DNA of 64,000 bases, taken from contig NZ_CP125651.1 in NCBI RefSeq assembly GCF_030053135.1, forward strand, positions 124,001-188,000. The letters run 5' to 3'. The DNA is from Rhizobium sp. BT04. GTDB lineage: Bacteria; Pseudomonadota; Alphaproteobacteria; Rhizobiales; Rhizobiaceae. Of this stretch, positions 46,342 through 55,365 are shown in pieces. A program made the translations under genes and the position numbers. How positions within the stretch are numbered: position 1 is the first letter of the stretch; each line of letters begins with the position of its first letter. A model generated the notes under the pieces. The model was given only the letters and a program-made list of their open reading frames with translations, was not told the DNA's origin and did no database searches.

Positions 46342-47799
46342 TCAAGCAGCAATGCCGTTACGAATAGCGACGCGCGAGTGATCTGAGCTATCGACAATTT
46401 TAAACAGACTCACCAAATCGGTAAGTTGCTTTGTCCTTGCGCGAAGATCGGATGCGGCGCCTGTCGTCTCTTCGACCATTGCTGCGTTCTTCTGAGTAAC
46501 CGTATCCATCTGGACAATCGCTGAGTTCACGTCAGCTAAACCGGTAGCTTGCTCCTGCGCGGCCGTCGCGATTGCTCCTATTAGGCTATCGATTTCGTTG
46601 ACCTTGCTTACAATAACACCCAAAGTCTGGCTTGTGTTTTCGACAAGTTTGACCCCGTGCTGTACCTGTTCTGAACTCGCTGCAATGAGGCCACGGATTT
46701 CCTTGGCGGCTTCGCCCGAACGTTGCGCGAGCGCGCGTACTTCCGAAGCGACAACGGCGAATCCTTTCCCCGCGTCCCCCGCACGCGCAGCTTCGACACC
46801 GGCATTGAGCGCGAGCAAGTTTGTCTGAAAGGCGATTTCATCGATAACCGCGGTAATCTGACTGATTTCTTGGGAGCTTTTCGCAATCTTGCTCATGGCG
46901 TCTTCCGCATGGCTCATGATCTCCCCGGAACGGGCAACATCGGCTTTCGTCGCTGATGCTACCTCATTTGCCTGCCTTGCATCCTCCGATGTACGCCGGA
47001 CTGTCGTGGTGATTTCCTGGATAGCGGCCGCGGTCCTTTCGATAGAATTCGCCTGCTGCTCCGTACGACGAGAAAGATCTCCTGATGCCGTTGCGATTTC
47101 CTCGGTCCCGGTGCGGATTTCTTCGGCTGCGGCGCTTATGCGATACATGGCGTCCAACAGCTCTTCCGTCGCACCATTAAAGTTCTGCTTGGCATTCTCA
47201 CTCTTCGCAGGAAACTCCGCCCGGATGCGGTACGTCAGATCTCTATTGGCAAGAGCGGTAAGCGCGTCACTGAGAGTTGCCATGGAGATCCTGTCCGCTT
47301 CAGCTTCAGACTCCTTGTGTCGACGATCAAATTCTAGGCGCTCCTTCTCCGCAGCGGCGGAAATTTCAGAAAAAAAGTGATACATCGCGACCGACACATC
47401 AGCGAAGATCGACTTCAGCAGGCTTCGAATGAGTTCGCGGCGTTTGTTTGCAGTTTTCCATTTCGTGGCGTCGATCAATGTGATCGTGAGTTCCGCCGCA
47501 TAGCTTGCGTAGCCCGGCGACAGATAGGCGGGATACTCGACCATCTGAGCGATGTTTCGAGCAATCGTTGCCTGTTCGGTAAAATATGCCTCTGAAAAAT
47601 CTCCGGTGGCGATACGCTGGAACTTGCGCAACTCTTGCTGAAAGAGTTCCTCGGGAAGTTCTTTGAAATTCGGATCGACGGAGCGGTATGCGCAACTAAG
47701 TACATGGCGCAAATTACTCTGAATAAGGTCTCTGACCTCAGTTCCAACTCGCTTTTGCGCGTCGGTCCATCGCTGAATTTGATCTTCAATCTTTTTCAT
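46342..47799 (-). CDS. Soluble chemoreceptor with protoglobin-like sensor domain
   Basis: A 485-aa chemotaxis transducer without membrane helices. Residues about 5-146 resemble the globin-coupled sensor fold (IQRWTDAQKRVG, GDFSEAYFTEQATIARNIAQ, YLSPGYASYAAELTITLI). In haem-binding members a proximal His precedes the ARIGL-type motif; here the aligned position, about 83, reads Ile in ARNIAQMVEYP, so haem binding is doubtful. A linker (DRISMATLSDALTALANRDL) leads to the signalling bundle with the conserved tip [16 protein letters not shown]. The ATG at 47799 fits the family start but has only a weak ribosome binding site. Base composition is less GC-rich than its neighbours, possibly indicating transfer. 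Confidence 0.85.
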   Translation of the reverse strand: MKKIEDQIQRWTDAQKRVGTEVRDLIQSNLRHVLSCAYRSVDPNFKELPEELFQQELRKFQRIATGDFSEAYFTEQATIARNIAQMVEYPAYLSPGYASYAAELTITLIDATKWKTANKRRELIRSLLKSIFADVSVAMYHFFSEISAAAEKERLEFDRRHKESEAEADRISMATLSDALTALANRDLTYRIRAEFPAKSENAKQNFNGATEELLDAMYRISAAAEEIRTGTEEIATASGDLSRRTEQQANSIERTAAAIQEITTTVRRTSEDARQANEVASATKADVARSGEIMSHAEDAMSKIAKSSQEISQITAVIDEIAFQTNLLALNAGVEAARAGDAGKGFAVVASEVRALAQRSGEAAKEIRGLIAASSEQVQHGVKLVENTSQTLGVIVSKVNEIDSLIGAIATAAQEQATGLADVNSAIVQMDTVTQKNAAMVEETTGAASDLRARTKQLTDLVSLFKIVDSSDHSRVAIRNGIAA

Positions 47800-48449
47800 C
47801 TTGCACCATATCGTTTTAAGTATACCAGCTCTCGTATCTGCACCCCACCCGTCCCGTAGCTGTCCGAGACACAAACTTCGGGTTAGGGCAAGTAAGAATA
47901 TGTCAAGGTAAACAAATCCCTACCTTTTTTCTGGCGGGTGCACTTGCTTGCAAGATGCGGATAGGCCTGCGGAAAATGGATAGACATTTTCGCATAGCGA
48001 AAGCGCTCATTCTTCTCCTACAATAAGTTCATCGCGAAGATGAGCAGCTAAAAGCCGACAGCAGACTGTTGAGACCTTCATGTCGCGGCCAATCCGAGGC
48101 TGTCGCTGCTCAATTGTGAGAATATTTTCAAGGCCCGAAGGTGCAGCTCAACGTCACCGGCCCTTCCTGGCATTTCTGCGGCTCGGCACAAGCAAGGGCG
48201 ATTGCCGATCAAAGTTCAGCTCGTCAGGAGCTGGCTGGCGGAATCGACGATCCCGCGTGTGATTTCTCTGACCGAAGGCGGAAGCCCGGTTCGCGGACTT
48301 CATCCATAACTGTAGGGCGCGCTCCCCTCCCCAAGCCGGGGAAACGACCGTTGAAGCCGCGTCATAAAAATCGAGATCTGCAAAATGGCGCAGGTTACGA
48401 TATGGATGATCTGAGTCGGCACGCTTCGGATGAACCTGCTGAGCGGCGG
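47800..48449. other. 650-bp stretch without a recognisable gene
   Basis: The stretch is AT-richer than the window average near the chemoreceptor start and more GC-rich to the right. Open frames on either strand show no similarity I recognise. An ATG at 48385 followed by GCGCAGGTTACGATA reads MAQVTIWM before a stop, faintly like the start of a ribbon-helix-helix protein. The chemoreceptor promoter must lie at the left end. Confidence 0.45.
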
Positions 48450-49478
48450 CTATGTTCGAAGTCTCGGCAAGCCCCACAATCGCATCAGTTCTGCTGGAGC
48501 TGAGATTTCTGCTTGAACCACGAAAGGGTCTCCGGATAGTCGCGACGTAGAGGTACTGCGCTTCTTAATTGGCAGCCCGTGGCCCATGTTGCTGATTGAA
48601 TAAAGCGCCACCTTCATCTTGCCCGCCACCTTCCACGACTTCAAACTGCCCCAAGGCTTTTCCTCGACACGTCCGCTGGTTTCGTTAATGCGTCGGACTT
48701 CAAGCCACTGAGCAACACAGGCCAGCGCATTTACGGGATTGACAATCCTGTCGTCCCTTCCCTGCCACACGGTTATCGCGGGCCACGACTTGGCATCTGT
48801 GGGAAGCTCGGTGACAGGTAGTCCCCATCCGCCGGCTGGCGGCGTTGCACCCGCCTTCATCGCGCGCAGAGCGGACAGCGCATCACGGGCAGATCCGAAG
48901 GGCATGCCAGCGATGATCGCGGCGCCAGCGAAAAGTTCAGGATAATTCGCAACGAGCGCGCCCGTCATCGCCCCGCCGGCGGACAGCCCCGCGACGAAGA
49001 TCATCGAACGATCTATCCGATGTCGTCCGCATGCGTGCTCGATCATCTGCTTGACTGAAAGCACCTCGCCGCGGTCTCGGGCGACGGCGCTCGGCCGGAA
49101 CCAGTTGAAGCATCCTTGCGGATTGTTGGCCCTCCGCTGCTCTGGATAAAGGAGAACAAAACCTCGCTCTTTGGCGAGCGCGGAGAAGCCGGCTGCGACA
49201 TCTAAGCTTTCGGGAGACTGACGGCAGCCATGAAGCAACACGACAAGTGCAGGGTTCTTCGGTAGCCGGGTCGCAGGTACGAAAGATTTCATGATCAGGC
49301 GGCCAGGATTGCTTCCGAACCCGGCCGTTTCGACCAAAACGGTTTTTGGAGGACGGGGTGTTGATCTCGTACGGTTCGGTTTGCGTTGCGGCGCTTTGAA
49401 AGCTTTCTCAATCAGCCTGCTGATTTTTTTCTGGGCTTTGAAAGCCCTTGAGAGCGATTTGCCGAAACTGAACTTCAT
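48450..49478 (-). CDS. PHB-depolymerase-family esterase
   Basis: A 342-aa alpha/beta hydrolase. A Lys/Arg-rich N-terminal segment of about 45 residues precedes the catalytic domain: VVLLHGCRQSPESLDVAAGF (oxyanion region), FVAGLSAGGAMTGALVANYP (nucleophile Ser in GLSAGG), VWQGRDDRIVNP (Asp) and SISNMGHGLP (His). This pattern is that of the PHB depolymerase/feruloyl esterase group (LpqC-like). No clear signal peptide is seen, so intracellular polyhydroxybutyrate or another ester is possible. The ATG overlaps the stop of the NUDIX gene (ATGA), indicating coupling. Confidence 0.87.
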   Translation of the reverse strand: MKFSFGKSLSRAFKAQKKISRLIEKAFKAPQRKPNRTRSTPRPPKTVLVETAGFGSNPGRLIMKSFVPATRLPKNPALVVLLHGCRQSPESLDVAAGFSALAKERGFVLLYPEQRRANNPQGCFNWFRPSAVARDRGEVLSVKQMIEHACGRHRIDRSMIFVAGLSAGGAMTGALVANYPELFAGAAIIAGMPFGSARDALSALRAMKAGATPPAGGWGLPVTELPTDAKSWPAITVWQGRDDRIVNPVNALACVAQWLEVRRINETSGRVEEKPWGSLKSWKVAGKMKVALYSISNMGHGLPIKKRSTSTSRLSGDPFVVQAEISAPAELMRLWGLPRLRT

Positions 49479-49930
49479 ACGCCTACGGTCTCAAGCCGCG
49501 ACAAGAGTGTCCGGAGACCCGGCTGCGCGGCATCGCGGACAGCGTCCTTCAGCAGGAACCACTGCGTCTTGCGGATGCCTTTCTCCGGAAACGTGCTGGC
49601 GACCTTCGACACCTTCAGAAGATGAACCGCGACAGTGTAACGGTTCGTGCTGGCGTCCTTCTGATACGTGAAGCTGCCGAAGGGCGTGCTGTCGACGACG
49701 CCGATGATGCCCGCCTCCTCGAACGCCTCCCTCAAGGCAGCCGCGCTACTCAGCTCGCGGCCCTCGATATGCCCTTTCGGGACACCCCATCGGCCGTTGC
49801 GACGGCTGCCTATGAGGAGGACCTCAAACCGTCCCTTCCGATCTCGCCGGTAGCAGATGGCGCCTGCCTGCGCGACGTCGAGACTGACGACATCGTTAGA
49901 AACTTCGTTCTGGGCAGCGTCTTGAAGCAT
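49475..49930 (-). CDS. NUDIX hydrolase
   Basis: A 151-aa protein. The NUDIX box is complete (GHIEGRELSSAAALREAFEE followed by AGI, residues about 50-72), so it should hydrolyse a nucleoside diphosphate linked to another group, such as a dinucleoside polyphosphate or diphosphoinositol-like compound. The ATG at 49930 follows GGGAGGACG; an in-frame ATG at 50041 lacks a site. It is translationally coupled to the esterase gene. A remnant of a CHAD-domain gene, a polyphosphate-related family, lies immediately upstream on the other strand. Confidence 0.9.
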   Translation of the reverse strand: MLQDAAQNEVSNDVVSLDVAQAGAICYRRDRKGRFEVLLIGSRRNGRWGVPKGHIEGRELSSAAALREAFEEAGIIGVVDSTPFGSFTYQKDASTNRYTVAVHLLKVSKVASTFPEKGIRKTQWFLLKDAVRDAAQPGLRTLLSRLETVGV

Positions 49931-50069
49931 GGGCGTCCTCCCATTTCGAGCCTCGCAAAATAGAGTGGCGACACCGGCGAGTCCAGTCGACCGCTCTGGG
50001 TGCGACACGCATGATCCGGCAACTGCGTTGATATCGCCCAATCAAACCTGGAGTACATCTTCCCAAATT

Positions 50070-50222
50070 CAACTCAAGCCCGAGCTGCCTGGTAAAGCCC
50101 GCGTCGCGCTGCGTCGGTTGCGTTCGGCGTTCTCACTCTTCAAGCCTTTGCTTCCGGGCGCTGAGCCGCCACTGCTGAAGGATGAATTGCGCTGGCTCTC
50201 GGGCGTGCTGGATGTGCTGTTA
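50070..50222 (+). pseudogene. CHAD-domain gene fragment
   Basis: A short open segment reads KARVALRRLRSAFSLFKPLL then KDELRWLSGVLDVLL, the start of the conserved histidine/arginine-rich CHAD helical domain that binds polyphosphate. Nothing before or after continues the domain; intact proteins have further residues between GVL and DVLL and at least 200 more on each side. It is therefore a deletion remnant abutting an IS fragment. Confidence 0.6.
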
Positions 50223-50262
50223 TCGCCCGCTGGCGCAAATCCATCGAATAAGATCGACCCAT
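50214..50262 (-). mobile_element. IS630-type transposase fragment (N-terminus)
   Basis: An ATG at 50262 starts MGRSYSMDLRQRAITA, which matches the usual first residues of IS630-family transposases (M-x-R-x-Y-S-M-D-L-R). The similarity stops after about 16 residues where the sequence runs into the CHAD fragment. No inverted repeats or flanking TA duplication could be assigned. The remainder up to 50347 shows nothing recognisable. Confidence 0.5.
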
Positions 50263-50347
50263 CGAACAAACCTCCGCAGCTGTCCAATTCAATCTGATTT
50301 GCGCCAAAACTGAATCCCGATTCAAGGAATTAGCAACACAGTCTAGT

Positions 50348-51748
50348 CTAAGCGAGCGGAAGCCGCACCGTCACGACGAGCCCACCGCCTTCCGCATCGT
50401 CGAGCGACACCGAACCTCCGGCCCCTTCGACGACTTCCCGAACGATCGCAAGCCCCAGGCCGCTCCCTTCGGCTTCGGTCCCCATGATCCGGTAGAAGCG
50501 TTCGAAAACCTGCTCGCGCTCGCCGCTCGGAATACCCGGGCCATTGTCCTCGACGGTGACGACGGCACTGCCGTTCGCCTGCCCGACCGCGACAGTCACC
50601 CGTCCATCGGCGCCGATATAGCGGATGGCGTTGTCTATAAGGTTGACCAGCATCTCACGTAGCATCGTGCCATCGCCCTCGACGATGACGGGGCGATCCG
50701 CTTCCAAGCCAAGATCGATGTTGCGCCTGAGCGCCTCTTCGGCATGCGCTTCCAGGATCTCGCGGGCAGCCTTGCTGAGGTCGGTCGTATCGCTGCGCGG
50801 ACGGCGGCTTCCGGGCTCGGCCCGCGACAAGGTCAGGAGCTGGCTGGCGAGGCGCGAAATCTGCTTCGTGCTGGTGCGCAGGGCGAAAAGCGCTTCGTCG
50901 CGGCGTGCCGCATCGCCTTCGCGGGCCGCCACGCTCGCCTGCGTCGAGATCAGCGCCAGCGGCGTTCTGAGTTGATGGGCAGCATTCGATACGAACCGCC
51001 GCTGTGCTGCCATCTGGTTCTGGACGCGCTCCATATAGTCGTTCAGCGCCTGGACGAGCGGCCGTAATTCGCTCTGCACCATCTCGGGCGGCAGCGGATC
51101 AAGACGATTGCGCCCGCGCTGGCGCACGGCGTCCCGCAATCGCAGAGCCGGCGCCAAGCCGCGCTGAAGCCCGAGGATGGTCACCAGGCTGGCGACGAAG
51201 ACCAGCACGAACTGCTTCGAAAAATCAGAAAGCCACAGCTGCCGTCGCATCGCATACTGGCTGTTATGCGTCACGGCGACAGTCACCGAGATCGTGCCGT
51301 CATCGGGAAGGCCGACGACGGGATGGTCGAGCATTAGAACGCGCACACCGGCGCCATGGAAGGTGCGATCCTCACCCGCCCGCTGGACAGCCGGCAATGG
51401 CAAATCGGGAAGACCGCTCACCAGGCTGCCCCAGGCGGTGATCACCTGGTAAGATACCCGGTCGCCGAAACCCGTATCGAACATTTCGAGCGCGGCCGGC
51501 GGCACATCCACCTGAACATTGCCGCCCTCGTCGACGCGGACGGCCTCGGCGATGACGCGAGCCGAGGCCAGAAGGGTTCGATCCGTCACCAGCTTTGCTG
51601 TCGCATCCGCCGTCCAGAAGCTGTCGTAAAGATTGAAGCCGATCGCCCCGAACAGGGTCAGCAGCACCCAGCAGAGCAACTGTACCCTCAGGCTCTGGCT
51701 GAGCCGCGCGATCGTGGCGCCCAGCTTTGTGACGAGGCTACTGGACAT
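50348..51748 (-). CDS. Sensor histidine kinase (TctE/QseC-like)
   Basis: A 466-aa membrane kinase. TM1 is at 22-41, a periplasmic loop of about 130 residues follows, TM2 at 178-194, then a HAMP-like linker, the dimerisation domain with phospho-acceptor His258 (FVSNAAHQLRTPLALISTQA) and an ATPase domain with N box (REMLVNLIDNAIRY), DNGPGIP and GSGLGLAIV. Its start overlaps the response regulator gene by 11 bases. The signal is unknown; TctE relatives sense tricarboxylates, but no tricarboxylate transporter is present here. Confidence 0.92.
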   Translation of the reverse strand: MSSSLVTKLGATIARLSQSLRVQLLCWVLLTLFGAIGFNLYDSFWTADATAKLVTDRTLLASARVIAEAVRVDEGGNVQVDVPPAALEMFDTGFGDRVSYQVITAWGSLVSGLPDLPLPAVQRAGEDRTFHGAGVRVLMLDHPVVGLPDDGTISVTVAVTHNSQYAMRRQLWLSDFSKQFVLVFVASLVTILGLQRGLAPALRLRDAVRQRGRNRLDPLPPEMVQSELRPLVQALNDYMERVQNQMAAQRRFVSNAAHQLRTPLALISTQASVAAREGDAARRDEALFALRTSTKQISRLASQLLTLSRAEPGSRRPRSDTTDLSKAAREILEAHAEEALRRNIDLGLEADRPVIVEGDGTMLREMLVNLIDNAIRYIGADGRVTVAVGQANGSAVVTVEDNGPGIPSGEREQVFERFYRIMGTEAEGSGLGLAIVREVVEGAGGSVSLDDAEGGGLVVTVRLPLA

Positions 51749-52406
51749 GTCTGAGGAGATAACCGAGCCCGCGCAACGTCGCTATCTGAACCGAACTGCT
51801 CTCGAGCTTCTTTCGGAGCCTGTGCACGTAGATTTCGATGGCGCTCGGATCCGCCTCGTCGTCGAAACCGAACACGCTTTCGGAAAGAGCGGCTTTCGAG
51901 ATCGTGTTGCCGAGTTTCATGACAAGCTGTTCAAGAACGGCATATTCGCGCGGCGTCAGTTGCAGCGGTTCGCCTGCGACGAAAAACTGCCGCGTCCCAC
52001 CGGAGAAACGCAGGTTGCCGACTGTGATCTCGGACGATGCCCGATCCTGGCCGCGGCGAACCACAGCACGAATCCTCGCTTCGAGCTCGGCGATTTCGAA
52101 AGGTTTGGCGAGATAGTCGTCGGCGCCGCTGTCCAGCCCCGCCACACGGCCGTCCAGGCTCGCATTCGCGGTCAGGATGATGACCGGCAGCTTGTTTCCC
52201 GACTGCCTCAATCGCTTCAAAAGCGTCAATCCGTCAAGCTTGGGCAGCGCGAGATCGAGGATCATCGCGGCATATTCCGCCACCTTGAGCATATGTTCCG
52301 CGTCTTCGCCATCATGGGCAATGTCGATAGCGTATTGAGCCTGCCGCAGGGCCTTGCCCAGCCAAGCCGCCAGATCCTTGTTGTCCTCCACCACAAGCAG
52401 TCGCAT
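51738..52406 (-). CDS. OmpR-family response regulator (TctD/QseB-like)
   Basis: A 222-aa regulator. The receiver domain has the acidic pocket (EDN at 7-9), phosphorylation site Asp51 (MILDLALPKLDG) and Lys in DDYLAKPF; the C-terminal winged helix shows LTPREYAVLEQL and IEIYVHRLRKKLE. AAGGAGG lies upstream of the ATG. It is only 50 bases behind the putative carbohydrate-binding gene of the heparinase operon, in the same direction and with no terminator between, so read-through is likely. Confidence 0.93.
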   Translation of the reverse strand: MRLLVVEDNKDLAAWLGKALRQAQYAIDIAHDGEDAEHMLKVAEYAAMILDLALPKLDGLTLLKRLRQSGNKLPVIILTANASLDGRVAGLDSGADDYLAKPFEIAELEARIRAVVRRGQDRASSEITVGNLRFSGGTRQFFVAGEPLQLTPREYAVLEQLVMKLGNTISKAALSESVFGFDDEADPSAIEIYVHRLRKKLESSSVQIATLRGLGYLLRHVQ

Positions 52407-52456
52407 CCGACCTCCTTAGCATGTGCAGAGGGCTGGGCGGAAGCACGTCCGCAGGG

Positions 52457-53317
52457 TCATAAATTGAGAGGAAGAGCGGCCAGCCCGGACTTGTCTTCGG
52501 CCGCAACTGCGACATCGAGGTCTCCGCCGCCCGGCACTTCCGTTCCCCAGATCTCGATCTGGGTCAGCGCCGGAAAGGGCGAGGCATCCTCGGCCTTGAT
52601 CAGGCCATGCAATTCCACCCATTCGACGATGCAGGGTTCTATGGAAAAGCTCTGGGCAGCACCTGATTTCACCAGCGGAAAGCGGGAGGTCCTGCCGCTC
52701 GAGAAAGTGACGCTGGCCTCATTCCACCAGGAATCATGCGGGAAATCGGCCCGCAGGTAGAAGACGATCTCGTCGATGCTGACCGGTCGGCCGAATTCCA
52801 GCTTCAGCGCCGCCTGCGGATCGCGATTGATGCCCCAGCTGGTATAGGGCCAGAAGCCGTGATCGTCGTTGGCCTTCTCGCCATCGATCGCATTGCGCGC
52901 GGCAAAGGCCGCTTCGCCCCGGGTCTCAACATTGGCGCGCGCATGCGGAAACAGCGCTCGGTTGGCATGGTCGTCCCAGGGGTTGAAAGCGAGATTGCGT
53001 CGACGGGCAATCTCGTCGGGCCGCGCGCTTCGCGCCGAAAGCCGGTGGATATCGCCCCTGAAAGCATTCGGCGAATAGGGCTTGCGCTTGTCGCCGAAGG
53101 GCACGGCGAGCTCATAGGCGCATTCCTTCATATAGACCAGGCCGGGTTGGATCGCGCCGTCGAGAGCGAGGAAGATATGTCCGGGCTCGGAGGCCTCCAC
53201 CACCACGCGATCGCCTTCGCGATAGCTCTGTCGATAAACCAGGAAGGTCTCGTCCCGCCCTGTGGAGCTTGCCAGCACCAACCCATCGGCATCCACGATC
53301 TTCAGCGCCAATTCCAT
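52457..53317 (-). CDS. Hypothetical protein with carbohydrate-binding-like domains
   Basis: A 286-aa protein of unknown function. The N-terminal 85 residues are beta-rich (SYREGDRVVVEASEPGHIFL). The C-terminal part (about 120-260) resembles a discoidin/galactose-binding jelly roll (ALKLEFGRPVSIDEIVFYLR, then WWNEASVTFSSGRTSRFPLV). No signal peptide is present. It lies 11 bases behind the heparinase-like gene and so belongs to the uronate-polysaccharide locus, perhaps as an accessory binding protein or enzyme. Confidence 0.75.
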   Translation of the reverse strand: MELALKIVDADGLVLASSTGRDETFLVYRQSYREGDRVVVEASEPGHIFLALDGAIQPGLVYMKECAYELAVPFGDKRKPYSPNAFRGDIHRLSARSARPDEIARRRNLAFNPWDDHANRALFPHARANVETRGEAAFAARNAIDGEKANDDHGFWPYTSWGINRDPQAALKLEFGRPVSIDEIVFYLRADFPHDSWWNEASVTFSSGRTSRFPLVKSGAAQSFSIEPCIVEWVELHGLIKAEDASPFPALTQIEIWGTEVPGGGDLDVAVAAEDKSGLAALPLNL

Positions 53318-53328
53318 GCTCGCCCTCC

Positions 53329-55119
53329 TCAGACGATCTGCAATCTCAAAAGCTTGGCGATAAGCGGCACGCGCAGACGGAAGAGTTTTTCCGGCCAGGC
53401 CGATCTCAGCCTGATGTCATTCACCTCGATCTGGTCGATTTCGATCGAGCCGGCGCCCTCGACGAAGATGCTGCCGAGATCGGCGAGATCGATCCTCTCC
53501 GATGTGATGGTCGGCGCGAGGCACGTCATCAGCGACAAGACCGCCGGTTTATCCCCGTCATGAGCGTCTGTGATTTCGACATGGCGGCCGCGCAGCAGGG
53601 AAACGGCACGGCGATAGCTGCGGACTTCCGCTTCCGGGGGATAGGCGCCTGAAATCTCGAGCGATATGCGCGCGCTGTCCTCGCCGAATTCGACCTCGAC
53701 ATCGCGCGCGCCGAAGGTTCCGCCGGCCGATTGCATTACGCCTTCGAAGGTCGGCAGGTTGTGATAAGCCGACTGCATCGTCCATATTTCGTAGCGCCGC
53801 GGCGAGAAGGTCTTGGCCGTATAGGTCTCGACGCCGACATCAATCAGCAAGGGTCGTCCGTCTTTGTAGAGTGTCACGCTGCCGACATCGTTGTGATTGT
53901 GACCCTCGCCATTGTTGCCGCCCTTGACCGCCAGGGAAAACTGACCGTCGCGGGCGACGAACAGGCCGATGCCGGGATAGAAGATGCCGCGCGGGGGTTC
54001 CGGACGCGTCTTCGCCACGGCAAGCGTTCCGACCAGCAATTCCTGGACGCGATACCAGAGGTTCCATTCCCCGGGCAGGTGCGGACTATCCGCTGTCGCC
54101 CTGTCGGCTGCCGCAAACTCCGCCAGCCTCTCGGAGCCGACCGCCTTTCCTAACAGATATTCGCGTGCGCTGCAGGGCTCGACCACGGCCGAGGAATCCG
54201 CGAAGTTGAAATAATAGTGGCCGGCCACGTGCATGTCGGCAATATATTCGGCCATGTTGCGGATCTTCGGCTGCCGCCAGATTTTGTCGAACAGGCCGGG
54301 CGCCGCATGATCCAAAACGGTCAGCGCGCCGTGAAGGCAGAGCGCGGCATGGCGGTAATAGACGACACCCTCCTCGCAGGCCCCGTCCTCGGCATAGTCC
54401 TTGAGGAATGCATCGAGGCTGCCGAGCGCTTTTTCGACGACGGCGCGACGCGTCGGCTGATCGGTCTGCAGCGAGAAGGTCGTCAACAGGACGTTCTGGC
54501 TTATCCAGGCCGTCCAGTTATTCATCCTCTCCTCGCCGCGGCCCATCCACCAGGAATGCCGGCCGAGATAGGGTGTAAGGATGCGAGCCTCGATCTCGCG
54601 CTTCACGCGCGCCGAAATCTCAGAACTGATGCCGTCAAGCTCGTCGCCGAGCAGGGCAACGACGGTGGCAAGCAGGGCAGCGGTTTCGGCGGCGAAAAGA
54701 TCGACAACCGGCTGCGAACTGTCGGGCAGCGGCAGCCGCGCACCGCTGCGCTCATAGGCATTGTGCGCCGGAAGCTGCCAGCCGCTCTCCTCCGCGATCA
54801 GGAAGATACCGTCGACAATCCCAGGCAGGAACCGTCCACCCGCTTCGACAAGTTCGCCCAGCACCAGATCGTTGAGCATTCGGCGCCGCGAGAAATAAAG
54901 CGCCTCGAAACGCGAGCGGTTGCCGGTCTCGGTATACTCCCGGTAATCGGCGGCTGCGATGAGGGGCCAGGCCCGCGCAAGGGTGGCTTCGGCCGCGCGC
55001 ACGACCACATCCCGCGTCGCCTGCGGCACGGAATTCCATCTGGCGCGATCGGAGCAGACGGCTCCCGGCGTGAAATCACCCAGGATGTCCGGCAATTCCC
55101 CTGAAATCTCGCTGAACAT
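53329..55119 (-). CDS. Heparinase II/III-like polysaccharide lyase
   Basis: A 596-aa protein with an N-terminal helical toroid (residues about 60-350; NNWTAWISQNVLLTTFSL, CEEGVVYYRHAALCLHGAL) and a C-terminal beta-sandwich containing the family motif GHNHNDVGSVTLYKDGRPLL (about 415-435). The family cleaves uronic-acid polysaccharides by beta-elimination, giving unsaturated ends that the GH88 enzyme encoded across the divergent promoter would remove. No signal peptide is evident, so it should act in the cytoplasm on imported fragments. It is the first gene of the leftward unit. Confidence 0.87.
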   Translation of the reverse strand: MFSEISGELPDILGDFTPGAVCSDRARWNSVPQATRDVVVRAAEATLARAWPLIAAADYREYTETGNRSRFEALYFSRRRMLNDLVLGELVEAGGRFLPGIVDGIFLIAEESGWQLPAHNAYERSGARLPLPDSSQPVVDLFAAETAALLATVVALLGDELDGISSEISARVKREIEARILTPYLGRHSWWMGRGEERMNNWTAWISQNVLLTTFSLQTDQPTRRAVVEKALGSLDAFLKDYAEDGACEEGVVYYRHAALCLHGALTVLDHAAPGLFDKIWRQPKIRNMAEYIADMHVAGHYYFNFADSSAVVEPCSAREYLLGKAVGSERLAEFAAADRATADSPHLPGEWNLWYRVQELLVGTLAVAKTRPEPPRGIFYPGIGLFVARDGQFSLAVKGGNNGEGHNHNDVGSVTLYKDGRPLLIDVGVETYTAKTFSPRRYEIWTMQSAYHNLPTFEGVMQSAGGTFGARDVEVEFGEDSARISLEISGAYPPEAEVRSYRRAVSLLRGRHVEITDAHDGDKPAVLSLMTCLAPTITSERIDLADLGSIFVEGAGSIEIDQIEVNDIRLRSAWPEKLFRLRVPLIAKLLRLQIV

Positions 55120-55186
55120 GTCCCTCCCCGCACCGGAAAGCCTCGACAGGCGCTTGGCTTAGATTTCCCACCTATCATATGTTTTC

Positions 55187-55196
55187 GGCGTACGCC
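55187..55196. promoter_or_regulatory. Palindrome in the divergent promoter of the uronate locus
   Basis: A perfect 10-bp palindrome GGCGTACGCC within the 246-base spacer (55120-55365) between the heparinase-like gene and the permease operon. It lies in an AT-rich context and is the only clear dyad there; it could be an operator for an unlinked regulator. Confidence 0.4.
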
Positions 55197-55365
55197 ATAA
55201 AATTTGTATGATCTATTCAGAACTTGTTTGACCAATACCGGAGATGTGCTATGTCGTGAGCAGGAGGAAGTTGGCGGTATTCGGCCGCCCGGATGTTCCG
55301 GATTGAGGATCTGGGAATCTCCGCGAGCCGTCAGCTGCAGAATGTTCGCCCAGGAGGAAGCACCG

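Noticed and set aside
48385..48414. MAQVTIWM-stop, resembling the start of a ribbon-helix-helix protein
   Set aside because: Too short, no ribosome binding site and no continuation that could be traced with confidence.
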